DNA of 64,000 nt from Protofrankia sp963555925 (lineage in GTDB: Bacteria; Actinomycetota; Actinomycetes; Frankiales; Frankiaceae): positions 62,001 to 126,000 of the forward strand of contig CAUVXJ010000031.1 of NCBI GenBank assembly GCA_963555925.1, given 5' to 3'. Every line of letters starts with the position of its first letter. Positions within the stretch are counted from its first letter, which is position 1. Of this stretch, positions 56,625 through 64,000 are shown in pieces. The notes below the pieces were generated by a model. The model worked only from the letters and a program-made list of their open reading frames with translations, made no database searches and was not told the DNA's origin. The position numbers and the translations under genes were made by a program.

Positions 56625-58975
56625 GACGGCAGCGGTCCGGTGACGGGTCGCTGGACGACCGCGTCGGGATCAGGCTGGTCGTGCTGCGGGTTCTGGTCGT
56701 GTCGTTGCTGGTGACTCTTGGTGCTCGTCTGTGGGCTCTGCAGGTCCTCAACGGGGAGCACTACCGCCGGGTCGCAGAGACCAACCGGGTGCGCGACGTG
56801 GTCACACCCGCACCCCGCGGCTTGATCGTGGACGACCGGGGGCGTGCTCTCGTCCGCAATCGCACGTCGTTGGTCATCTCGGTGAACCGGTCGGTGACCG
56901 ACCGACAGAAGGACTCCGGGCGGGCAGTGCTGGAGCGGTTGTCAAGCGTGGTCGGTCTGCCCGTCGCTGATGTCGCGAAGCGTATCCAGTACTGCTCTGC
57001 CACGGTGAAGCCACCGTGCTGGAACGGCTCGCCCTACCAGCCGGTGCCGGTGGCCAAGGACGTCGCCCCGAGCCAGGCGCTGGCTGTCATCGAACATCCG
57101 GACCGATTTCCCGGTGTATCAGCCGAATTGCAGGCTGTGCGCGAGTACCCCTACGGGGCGCTGGCCGCACACGAACTGGGATATCTCAGCCCGGTCACAC
57201 AGGAACAGCTCGACTCCGACGGTGGCCGGCGCGGTTTCCACAACAACAGTCTGATCGGTGTCGCCGGACTGGAAGACACCTACGACAGCGCCCTTCGCGG
57301 TGCCGACGGCGTGCAGCGGCTTGAGGTCGACAGGTTCGGACGGGTCGCGGGCACAGCCTCGTCCACGGCGCCGCGCAGTGGCGACAACCTGGTCCTCTCG
57401 ATCGATGCCGGTGTCCAGCAGGCGGTCGAGCAGACTCTGCAGAAAACCCTGGACTCCCTTGGCGGGCGTGCGCGCACCGCGTCCGGGGTCGTGCTTGACG
57501 CGAGAACCGGGCGTGTGATCGCCATGGCCAGTCTGCCTTCCTACGACCCGTCGGTTTTTGTGGGCGGTATCTCTGGATCCGACTACCAGGCGTTGTCGGA
57601 TCCAGCCAACGGCATTCCGTTGCTGTCGCGGGCATACCAGGGTTCCAGCGCGCCCGGTTCGACCTTCAAGGCGGTTTCCACCACTACCGTGTTGACCAAC
57701 CTGGGCGCGTCGATGACCGACGACTACGACTGCGGGCCGTCGCTGCAGATCGGCTCCCAGACGTTTCACAACTTCGAGGGATCATCGGCTGGGCCGATCA
57801 CGCTGCACCAGGCGCTGGTGATCTCCTGTGACGTCATCTTCGACAAGTTCGCCTATGACGCCTGGCTTGCCGACGGCGGACTTCGCAACGGCCGTGGCCC
57901 CTACCCCGCGGCCAACGAGTACTTCGTGAAGATGGCCCGGGCCATGGGCTTCGGCAGCAGGACAGGCGTTGACCTGCCGGGAGAGGCTGCCGGGTCGGTC
58001 GTCGGACGCGACGGTGCGAAGGCGATCTGGACGCAGCTGAAGGACTCCTACTGCCGCCGGGCACAGAACGGCTACCCGGAGGTCGCCGATCCGGCCAAGG
58101 CCGAGCGGTTCCGCCAGTATGCGGCCGAGGCATGCGTTGACGGTTATCTGTACAACGGAGGTGCAGCGACCCAGTTCGCGATCGGTCAGGGCCAGTACCT
58201 GTCGGTCAGCCCGTTGCAGCTCGCGGTCGCCTATGCCGCCATCGCCAACGGCGGCACGGTGTACCAGCCGACGCTCGCCAAGGCGGTGATCTCACCGGAC
58301 GGCACGGGCGTGATGCCCATCACGCCCAAGATTGTCGGGCGGCTTCCGACCGCGCCCGAGGCACTGGCCTATATCCGGGCCGCACTGCACGGCGTGACCA
58401 GCGAAGGCGGTGGAACGGCCGCCGGTGTGTTCGCGGACTGGCCCAACGACACCATCCCGATCGCGGGTAAGACCGGTACCGCCGAAGTCGAAGGGGCCCG
58501 GGACACGTCATGGTTCGCGTCGTTCGCGCCGGCGAACGACCCGCAGTTCGTCGTGGTCGTGACCATCCCGGATTCCGGCACCGGTGCCGAGTACGCGGCG
58601 CCGGCTGTGAAGGCCATCTACCAGAGCATCTATGGCATCGGGCGCGACCCGGCGCTGCCCGGCGGCGTGCCCCCGGCGGACCTGCCGAAGGTGGAGCAGG
58701 ACGGGACGTTCACGCCGGTCGGCGCCCCGCCCGATCAGGCCGCTGTCCCGTCCACCACGCCGTCCGGTGCTGGTTCGGCTGCCGGTGGTGCCGCGGCTGC
58801 GGCGTTCACCCTGACGCCGGGGCTCGCAGCGACCGGTGTAGCGGCCGTCCGCGCGCTCGCCGGGGGCGTAGCGGTGGCCGGTGTGCGGGGCGAACCCGCC
58901 GCTGTGGACTCTGGTCGCGCTCAGGCTCGCGCTCGGGCTCCCGCTCGCGCTCCCGTCGAGCGTGGACCGCCGTGA
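56621..58975 (+). CDS. mrdA: Penicillin-binding protein 2 (class B transpeptidase)
   Basis: Monofunctional peptidoglycan transpeptidase that works with RodA. About 784 residues from an ATG at 56621. One N-terminal helix (LVVLRVLVVSLLVTLGARLW) is followed by a dimerisation domain and the transpeptidase domain, with S347-T-F-K (PGSTFKA), an SCD variant (VISCDVIFDKF) and K617-T-G (GKTGTAEVEG). The C-terminal 110 residues are Ala/Gly-rich and end in an Arg/Ala/Pro repeat. The start lies at the end of the NTGA relay with no ribosome site of its own. The stop overlaps a GTG that may start rodA. Confidence 0.95.
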   Translation: MRRQRSGDGSLDDRVGIRLVVLRVLVVSLLVTLGARLWALQVLNGEHYRRVAETNRVRDVVTPAPRGLIVDDRGRALVRNRTSLVISVNRSVTDRQKDSGRAVLERLSSVVGLPVADVAKRIQYCSATVKPPCWNGSPYQPVPVAKDVAPSQALAVIEHPDRFPGVSAELQAVREYPYGALAAHELGYLSPVTQEQLDSDGGRRGFHNNSLIGVAGLEDTYDSALRGADGVQRLEVDRFGRVAGTASSTAPRSGDNLVLSIDAGVQQAVEQTLQKTLDSLGGRARTASGVVLDARTGRVIAMASLPSYDPSVFVGGISGSDYQALSDPANGIPLLSRAYQGSSAPGSTFKAVSTTTVLTNLGASMTDDYDCGPSLQIGSQTFHNFEGSSAGPITLHQALVISCDVIFDKFAYDAWLADGGLRNGRGPYPAANEYFVKMARAMGFGSRTGVDLPGEAAGSVVGRDGAKAIWTQLKDSYCRRAQNGYPEVADPAKAERFRQYAAEACVDGYLYNGGAATQFAIGQGQYLSVSPLQLAVAYAAIANGGTVYQPTLAKAVISPDGTGVMPITPKIVGRLPTAPEALAYIRAALHGVTSEGGGTAAGVFADWPNDTIPIAGKTGTAEVEGARDTSWFASFAPANDPQFVVVVTIPDSGTGAEYAAPAVKAIYQSIYGIGRDPALPGGVPPADLPKVEQDGTFTPVGAPPDQAAVPSTTPSGAGSAAGGAAAAAFTLTPGLAATGVAAVRALAGGVAVAGVRGEPAAVDSGRAQARARAPARAPVERGPP

Positions 58976-59016
58976 CCGTCGGTCTTGCTGGTGTAATTGA
59001 TCAAAACGGAGCGCTC

Positions 59017-60240
59017 ATGACGAGTCCGACGGCTTTGCGGTCGTCCCCGGTTCCGCCGCGTGGTCGTATCGGGCAACTCCGCGACCGGGCGTCAGGGCGG
59101 CATTCGCCCCTGCGCCGGCTGGACTGGACGTTGCAGATCGCCGTGATCGCGTTGTCGATTCTCGGCGGGCTGTTGGTCTGGTCCGCCACCCGGCATCGCG
59201 AGGGCGACAGCGGTGCCGACCCGCAGCTGTTCCTCAAGCGTCATCTGCTCAACCTGGCCATCGGGCTTGTTCTCGCGAGTGTCGCGACTGTGGTGGACTA
59301 CCGGATTTTGCGGGCATATGCACCTTTTGTCTACCTGGGTTCACTGGTTGGTCTGGTCGCGGTCCTGCTCGTGGGAAGCACGATCAACGGCGCGCATTCC
59401 TGGATCGTGCTGCCGGCCGGATTCCAACTGCAGCCCTCGGAGTTCGCCAAGGTCGCCCTCATCGTCGGGGTGGCGATGATCCTCGGGGAGAAACACGACG
59501 ATCGCGACACCGGCATCCGTCTTAATCCCGGCCATTGGGACGTACTGCTCGTCCTGGGGCTGGCTGGTGTGCCGATGTTGTTGATCATGATGCAGCCGGA
59601 CTTCGGTACGTTCATGGTCTTCGTGTTCGTCATCCTCGGCATGCTCGCGGTCAGTGGCGCACCGAGCCGATGGGTGATCGGTCTCATTCTTCTCGGCGTT
59701 CTGTTCGGCGGGGCGATCCTGCAGTTCCACCTGCTCAAGCCCTATCAGGAGGCACGCCTGACCGAATTCGTCCAAAGTGACCAGAACGCCTCCTCCACCG
59801 GGTACAACGTCGACCAGGCCATGACGGCGATCGCCAACGGCGGCGTGACCGGCCGCGGGTTGTTCCACGGCACGCAGACCCAGGGCCAGTTCGTACCCGA
59901 ACAGCAGACCGACTTCGTGTTCACGGTGGCCGGGGAGGAACTGGGTTTTCTCGGCGCCGGTGGCGTCCTGCTACTGCTTGGGCTGGTGCTGTGGCGCGCG
60001 CTGGCGACGGCCTTGGACTCCGGTGACTCCTTCGGAACGATGATCGCGACCGGTGTGGTGTGCTGGTTCGCCTTCCAGATGTTCGTCAATATCGGGATGA
60101 CGCTGGGGATCATGCCGGTAACGGGGTTGCCGCTACCGTTTCTCTCCTACGGCGGATCGTCGATGTTCGCGAACCTGCTGGCGGTCGGACTACTGCAGAA
60201 CGTCCGTTTGCGGGCACGCTCCGACCCCTACGCTCTGTGA
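59017..60240 (+). CDS. rodA: SEDS glycosyltransferase RodA
   Basis: Peptidoglycan polymerase partner of PBP2. About 407 residues from an ATG at 59017 (ACGGAG upstream); a GTG at 58972 overlapping the PBP2 stop as GTGA is an equally coupled alternative adding 15 residues. Ten helices of the SEDS fold are visible, with NGAHSWIVLPAGFQLQPSEF, MMQPDFGTFMVFVFVILGML, VPEQQTDFVFTVAGEELGFL (catalytic Asp) and the terminal GLPLPFLSYGGSSMFANLLA. Normal length. Last of the elongasome block. Confidence 0.95.
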   Translation: MTSPTALRSSPVPPRGRIGQLRDRASGRHSPLRRLDWTLQIAVIALSILGGLLVWSATRHREGDSGADPQLFLKRHLLNLAIGLVLASVATVVDYRILRAYAPFVYLGSLVGLVAVLLVGSTINGAHSWIVLPAGFQLQPSEFAKVALIVGVAMILGEKHDDRDTGIRLNPGHWDVLLVLGLAGVPMLLIMMQPDFGTFMVFVFVILGMLAVSGAPSRWVIGLILLGVLFGGAILQFHLLKPYQEARLTEFVQSDQNASSTGYNVDQAMTAIANGGVTGRGLFHGTQTQGQFVPEQQTDFVFTVAGEELGFLGAGGVLLLLGLVLWRALATALDSGDSFGTMIATGVVCWFAFQMFVNIGMTLGIMPVTGLPLPFLSYGGSSMFANLLAVGLLQNVRLRARSDPYAL

Positions 60241-60261
60241 CGCCGCCTTGGGAGGTGGCGA

Positions 60262-62229
60262 ATGTGCCGTAGGCTCGCGAGCATGTCCGGACAGTCGCTG
60301 TTCCCCCGTCTGGAACCGTTGCTTCCGCGGGTCCGCAAGCCCGTGCGCTATCTCGGCGGCGAAGGAAACTCCCAGGTAAAGCCTTGGGCGGACGCGGTCG
60401 TCCGCTGGTGCCTGATGTATCCGGACGCCTACGAGATCGGCCTGCCCAACCAGGGCATCCAGATCCTTTACGAGATTCTCAACGAGCAGCCGGACGTCCT
60501 GGCTGAGCGCACCTACTCGGTCTGGTCGGATCTGGAAGAGCTGCTGCGTGAGCACGGCATCCCCCAGTTCACCGTGGATGGCCACCGTTCGGTGGCCGAC
60601 TTCGACCTGCTCGGCGTCAGCTTCTCCACCGAGCTGGGGTACACCAATCTGCTGACCGCGCTCGACCTTGCGGGCATCCCCCTGCATGGCGCGGACCGGG
60701 GTGACGAGCATCCCATCGTGATCGCCGGTGGACATGCCGCGTTCAATCCCGAACCGGTCGCGCTCTTCGTCGACGCGGTCGTGCTCGGTGACGGTGAGCA
60801 GGCGGTCCTGGCGATCACCGACGTGGTTCGTGCCTTCAGGACCGCGGGTTCCCCCGGTGGACGCGACGAGTTGCTCATGCGGTTGGCCCGGCGCGGCCTT
60901 GCCTATGTGCCGTCCTTCTACGATGTGGACTACCGGCCCGACGGTCGCATCCGCGCGGTCACCCCGAACCGTCCCGGGGTGCCGGCGCGCCCGGCCAAGC
61001 ACACCGTCAGTGACCTGGACGCCTGGCCCTACCCGAAGGCCCCGCTGGTACCGCTCGCGGAGACCGTGCACGAACGGATGAGCGTGGAGATCTTCCGTGG
61101 GTGCACCCGCGGCTGCCGGTTCTGCCAGGCCGGCATGATCACCCGTCCGGTCCGGGAACGGACCATCAGCACGATCGGCGACATGGTGGCCCGGGGCCTG
61201 GATGCCTCGGGGTTCACCGAGGTCGGTCTGTTGTCGCTGTCCAGCGCGGACCACAGTGAGATAGGCGAGATCGCCAAGGGGCTGGCCGACCGCTACGAGG
61301 GCACTCATACCGCGCTCAGCCTGCCCTCGACCCGGGTGGATGCGTTCAACGTCACACTTGCCAACGAGTTTTCCCGCAACGGCCGGCGCAGCGGACTGAC
61401 CTTCGCGCCCGAGGGTGGCTCCGAACGCCTGCGCAAGGTCATCAACAAGATGGTCAGCGAGGATGACCTGGTCCGTACGGTCAGTACGGCCTACGCCCAG
61501 GGTTGGCGGCAGGTCAAGCTCTACTTCATGTGCGGGCTGCCGACCGAGACCGACGACGATGTGCTCGCGATCGCAGATCTCGCCCGTAAGGTGATCAGAG
61601 CGGGGCGACTGGCCAGCGGGCACCGTGACATCCGCTGCACGGTCTCGATCGGCGGTTTCGTGCCTAAGCCGCATACCCCGTTCCAGTGGGTCGCGCAGGC
61701 CTCGCACGAGGTCACCGACCATCGGCTGCAGCTGCTGCGCAACGCCATCCGCGGTGATCGGGAGGTCGGGCGGGCGATCGGCTTCCGCTACCACGACGGG
61801 CGTCCGGGCATCATCGAGGGCCTGCTCGCCCGTGGTGACCGCAGAGTCGGTGGGGTGATCGAACAGGTGTGGCGTGACGGCGGCCGTTTCGACGGTTGGA
61901 GCGAGCATTTCTCCTTCGAGCGTTGGGCACAGGCCTGCGCACGTGTGCTGGAACCGCTCGGTGTGTCCCTGGACTGGTTCACCACCCGCGAGCGCGACGA
62001 GCGCGAGGTCCTGCCCTGGGACCACCTGGATGCCGGCCTGGACCGCGACTGGCTGTGGTCGGACTGGCAGGAGGCGCTGAATGAGACTGAGCTGGACGAC
62101 TGCCGCTGGACTCCCTGTTACGACTGCGGGGTCTGCCCCACAATGGGGACGCAGACCGAGATCGGCCCGACCGGCCGGACCCTGCTCCCACTGACGCCGA
62201 CCGGACCGGCCCATGCCCCGGCGTCCTGA
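60262..62229 (+). CDS. B12-binding-domain radical SAM protein (TIGR03960 type)
   Basis: About 655 residues from an ATG at 60262 with GGGAGGTGG upstream; ATG 60283 is also possible. The N-terminal region is a cobalamin-binding-like domain (YPDAYEIGLPNQGIQIL, LGVSFSTELGYTNLLTAL, VIAGGHAAFNPEPVALF). The radical SAM core has the CTRGCRFC cluster motif (C-x3-C-x2-C). A Cys-rich end (CYDCGVCPTMG) follows. In actinobacteria it is always next to the TIGR03936 gene and close to RNase E, so an RNA- or ribosome-modifying role is often suggested; the reaction is unknown. It overlaps the next gene by 17 bases. Confidence 0.9.
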   Translation: MCRRLASMSGQSLFPRLEPLLPRVRKPVRYLGGEGNSQVKPWADAVVRWCLMYPDAYEIGLPNQGIQILYEILNEQPDVLAERTYSVWSDLEELLREHGIPQFTVDGHRSVADFDLLGVSFSTELGYTNLLTALDLAGIPLHGADRGDEHPIVIAGGHAAFNPEPVALFVDAVVLGDGEQAVLAITDVVRAFRTAGSPGGRDELLMRLARRGLAYVPSFYDVDYRPDGRIRAVTPNRPGVPARPAKHTVSDLDAWPYPKAPLVPLAETVHERMSVEIFRGCTRGCRFCQAGMITRPVRERTISTIGDMVARGLDASGFTEVGLLSLSSADHSEIGEIAKGLADRYEGTHTALSLPSTRVDAFNVTLANEFSRNGRRSGLTFAPEGGSERLRKVINKMVSEDDLVRTVSTAYAQGWRQVKLYFMCGLPTETDDDVLAIADLARKVIRAGRLASGHRDIRCTVSIGGFVPKPHTPFQWVAQASHEVTDHRLQLLRNAIRGDREVGRAIGFRYHDGRPGIIEGLLARGDRRVGGVIEQVWRDGGRFDGWSEHFSFERWAQACARVLEPLGVSLDWFTTRERDEREVLPWDHLDAGLDRDWLWSDWQEALNETELDDCRWTPCYDCGVCPTMGTQTEIGPTGRTLLPLTPTGPAHAPAS

Positions 62230-62974
62230 GGGGCCGCCGCCACCACCCGTGGTCGCGCGGGTGCGGGTGCGCTTCGCCAAACGAGGCCGGCTGCGATTTC
62301 TGTCTCACCGCGACATCGCGAGGACCTTTGAGCGGGCACTGCGACGCGCGGGCATCCCGATGGCCTACTCGGCCGGGTTCAGCCCGCATCCGCGTATCTC
62401 CTGGCTCGGTGCCGCGCCGACGGGCGCCGCCAGCGAGGCTGAGTACGTGGAGCTCGCGCTGGCCGAACACTGTGATCCCCGGGCATTGCGGCTGGCGCTG
62501 GACGCCGCGTTACCACCTGGCCTGGACGTACTGGCCTGTGCGCCCGTCACCGCCACACCTCTTGCGGAGCTGGTGGACGCGTCCCGGTGGCGGCTACGGA
62601 TGCCAGGGGTCGGGCTCGGCGACCTGACCGCCGCCGTGGCTGCGCTCCTTGCCCGCGACCGGGTCGAGGTGGAGCGGGTGACCAAGGACGGACATCGGCG
62701 GTTCGACGTTCGTCAGGCAGTGGTCTCGATGGTTTGCCGTGCGGAGAACGACACCTGTGCGATACTGGATGTGGTTGTGCGGCACACGACGCCCGCCGTG
62801 CGACCCGACGACGTGCTGACCGCCCTTTGCGTGGTCGCTGTTTTTCGGCCGCCAGTGCCACCCGAGCCGATTCGGCTCGGTCAAGGTCGGCTGCTGGAGG
62901 ACGGCACCGTGGCGGATCCGCTCATGCCGGACCGCGACGATGCAGGCCGGCTGGTCAGTCGACTCGATGCGTGA
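62213..62974 (+). CDS. TIGR03936-family protein (DUF2344)
   Basis: About 253 residues from an ATG at 62213, overlapping the radical SAM gene. After a short proline-rich start, the family core is visible: VRVRFAKRGRLRFLSHRDIA, ALRRAGIPMAYSAGFSPHPR, SEAEYVELALAEH, and a C-terminal ligand-like VLTALCVVAVFRP. It appears to work with TIGR03960; in some bacteria the two are fused. Unknown function. Confidence 0.88.
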   Translation: MPRRPEGPPPPPVVARVRVRFAKRGRLRFLSHRDIARTFERALRRAGIPMAYSAGFSPHPRISWLGAAPTGAASEAEYVELALAEHCDPRALRLALDAALPPGLDVLACAPVTATPLAELVDASRWRLRMPGVGLGDLTAAVAALLARDRVEVERVTKDGHRRFDVRQAVVSMVCRAENDTCAILDVVVRHTTPAVRPDDVLTALCVVAVFRPPVPPEPIRLGQGRLLEDGTVADPLMPDRDDAGRLVSRLDA

Positions 62975-63089
62975 TGCAGGGCGTCGCAGGATTCGCCGAC
63001 GGTACGCCGTCGGACCGAGACAGTGGTTCCTGAGCGGCCGCGACTGCGTAGAGCAGCGCGCCCGGGGACCCCGAGAGGCTTCATAACCC

Positions 63090-64000
63090 GTGCCCGATGA
63101 CATCCCGACAGACCCCGATGAGACAGCGACCATTCGTTCCGCCCCGCGACGGCGGCGTGCCGCCGGACGCTCCGCAGGACCTCCGCCGGACGTCCTGACC
63201 GAGGCCTCGCTTGCGGCTTCGCCGGCGAACGAACCCCTTCCCGGCAGCTTTTTCTCCGGTGGCGGCGCGCAGGCGCCAGAGCCAATCATGACGTCGGCCG
63301 TCGATGCAGACCCGTCGCCACCGGATCCGCTTCTATCTGATCTTACGGGTGTCCCGCCTGTGGCCGGCGCCATGCCCGTGATCGGGGATGGACATCCGCC
63401 GGCAGGCTCGCAGGCGCGGCTGCGCCGTGGGCGGGCGGTCACCATGGTGACCTTCCAGGCGCCCGACACCTCGGCCCTTGACCTGGCGCCTCGTCGTCGC
63501 CGGCGTGCTACCTCGCCGTTCGACGTCGACATGGACGCCGCGGACGCCGCGGACGCCGCGTACAGCGCTGCCAGGCCGTCCGATGCCGGATCCGGCCAGG
63601 CCGCGACGAACGGGGGAAACCCACGATCAAAACCCGGGCTCGTTCGCGACATGGACCACGAGCCTGAGTCCGGCTTCCCCTCGGCCTACGCCGACGTGGA
63701 CGAGGAGGGGATCCCCGACCCGGGCGCGGCTGACGACGGCGACAGCGACAGTGACAGCTCGACGCGACGCCGCCGCCGAGGCCGTCGAGGTAGGGGCCGC
63801 GCCCGGGTCGACGAGGAGGTTGAGGGCGCCGACGAGGAGTTCACGGTCACCTTCGACCGGCCGGGCACGCGTTCGGATGAGTTCGACGACGGTGACGGGT
63901 CCGGTCGGTCAGGCCGTGTCGATGCCGGTGATTCCCGCGCGTCTCACGAGTCCCGCGAGTCCCGCGAGTCCGATGACCTCGACGACTCCGATGCCGAAGG
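63090..64000 (+). CDS. rne: Ribonuclease E/G, N-terminal extension (3' end outside window)
   Basis: An open frame from a GTG at 63090 (GAGAGG 11 bases upstream) to the window edge with no stop, at least 303 residues. All of it is disordered: Pro/Ala-rich stretches, acidic runs (DVDEEGIPDPGAADDG), Arg clusters (TRRRRRGRRGRGRARVDEEV) and a SRESRES repeat. This mixture of acidic and RGRR segments is typical of the N-terminal region of actinobacterial RNase E, and the position after TIGR03936 agrees with the usual order. The catalytic S1 domain would lie beyond base 64000, so the identity is inferred from position and composition. Confidence 0.65.
   Translation, partial: MPDDIPTDPDETATIRSAPRRRRAAGRSAGPPPDVLTEASLAASPANEPLPGSFFSGGGAQAPEPIMTSAVDADPSPPDPLLSDLTGVPPVAGAMPVIGDGHPPAGSQARLRRGRAVTMVTFQAPDTSALDLAPRRRRRATSPFDVDMDAADAADAAYSAARPSDAGSGQAATNGGNPRSKPGLVRDMDHEPESGFPSAYADVDEEGIPDPGAADDGDSDSDSSTRRRRRGRRGRGRARVDEEVEGADEEFTVTFDRPGTRSDEFDDGDGSGRSGRVDAGDSRASHESRESRESDDLDDSDAE

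Overview
The window is very high-GC actinobacterial DNA and fits Frankia or a close mycelial relative. The reasons are the GTG/TTG starts, the gene order tig-clpP1-clpP2-clpX-folC-ndk-mreBCD-PBP2-rodA-radical SAM-rne, an Rv2466c-type mycothiol-linked oxidoreductase next to rpiB and pepN, an AftD-like arabinosyltransferase, and many dispersed repeats. Two runs of N (18570-18767 and 45578-45996) show a draft assembly, and both fall exactly at repeats.

Layout. (1) 1-11945: the end of a sensor kinase overlapping malQ, a small membrane protein, a DUF5130 protein, an accessory DUF234-type ATPase behind a perfect 33-bp palindrome, pepN, an AI-2E family exporter, an Rv2466c-like oxidoreductase, rpiB and a small conserved protein. 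Much of this matches the pepN-Rv2466c-rpiB neighbourhood of mycobacteria, where tRNA genes and tig follow soon after. (2) 11946-46115: about 34 kb of mostly accessory DNA separates rpiB from the tRNAs and tig. It starts with 1.5 kb of repeats and MITE-like elements. Then come an envelope-glycan cluster (GT2, AftD-like, acyltransferase, GT4, flippase, Tat-exported protein), an ABC exporter, a SpoIIE-type phosphatase, DUF4230, a MITE-disrupted hsp20, exonuclease III and a NUDIX hydrolase. After a truncated XRE/TPR regulator there is a compact operon of GT4, left-handed beta-helix protein, class II aldolase and a second MurA. NADAR, a tandem Usp, a DUF3516 helicase, ABC-F and VOC genes follow. 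(3) 46116-64000: tRNA-Gly(UCC), tRNA-Pro(UGG), then protein quality control (tig, clpP1P2X), folC, ndk, the elongasome genes (mreB, mreC, mreD, PBP2, rodA), the TIGR03960/TIGR03936 pair and the start of an RNase E/G gene that runs off the window.

The most unusual signals are not conventional genes. Between mreD and the PBP2 gene lies a chain of eight 5-6-codon mini-ORFs, each ending in a TGA that overlaps the next start as NTGA. The chain begins at the mreD stop and ends at the PBP2 start. A 161-bp MITE with 3-bp target duplications occurs twice in full, and one copy supplies the stop codon of hsp20. A separate stem-loop repeat with a conserved loop and pairing stem changes recurs in tandem pairs around clpX-folC and at the second gap. 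The murA2 operon is the best candidate for an undescribed biosynthetic pathway. All calls come from reading the sequence; no database search was run.
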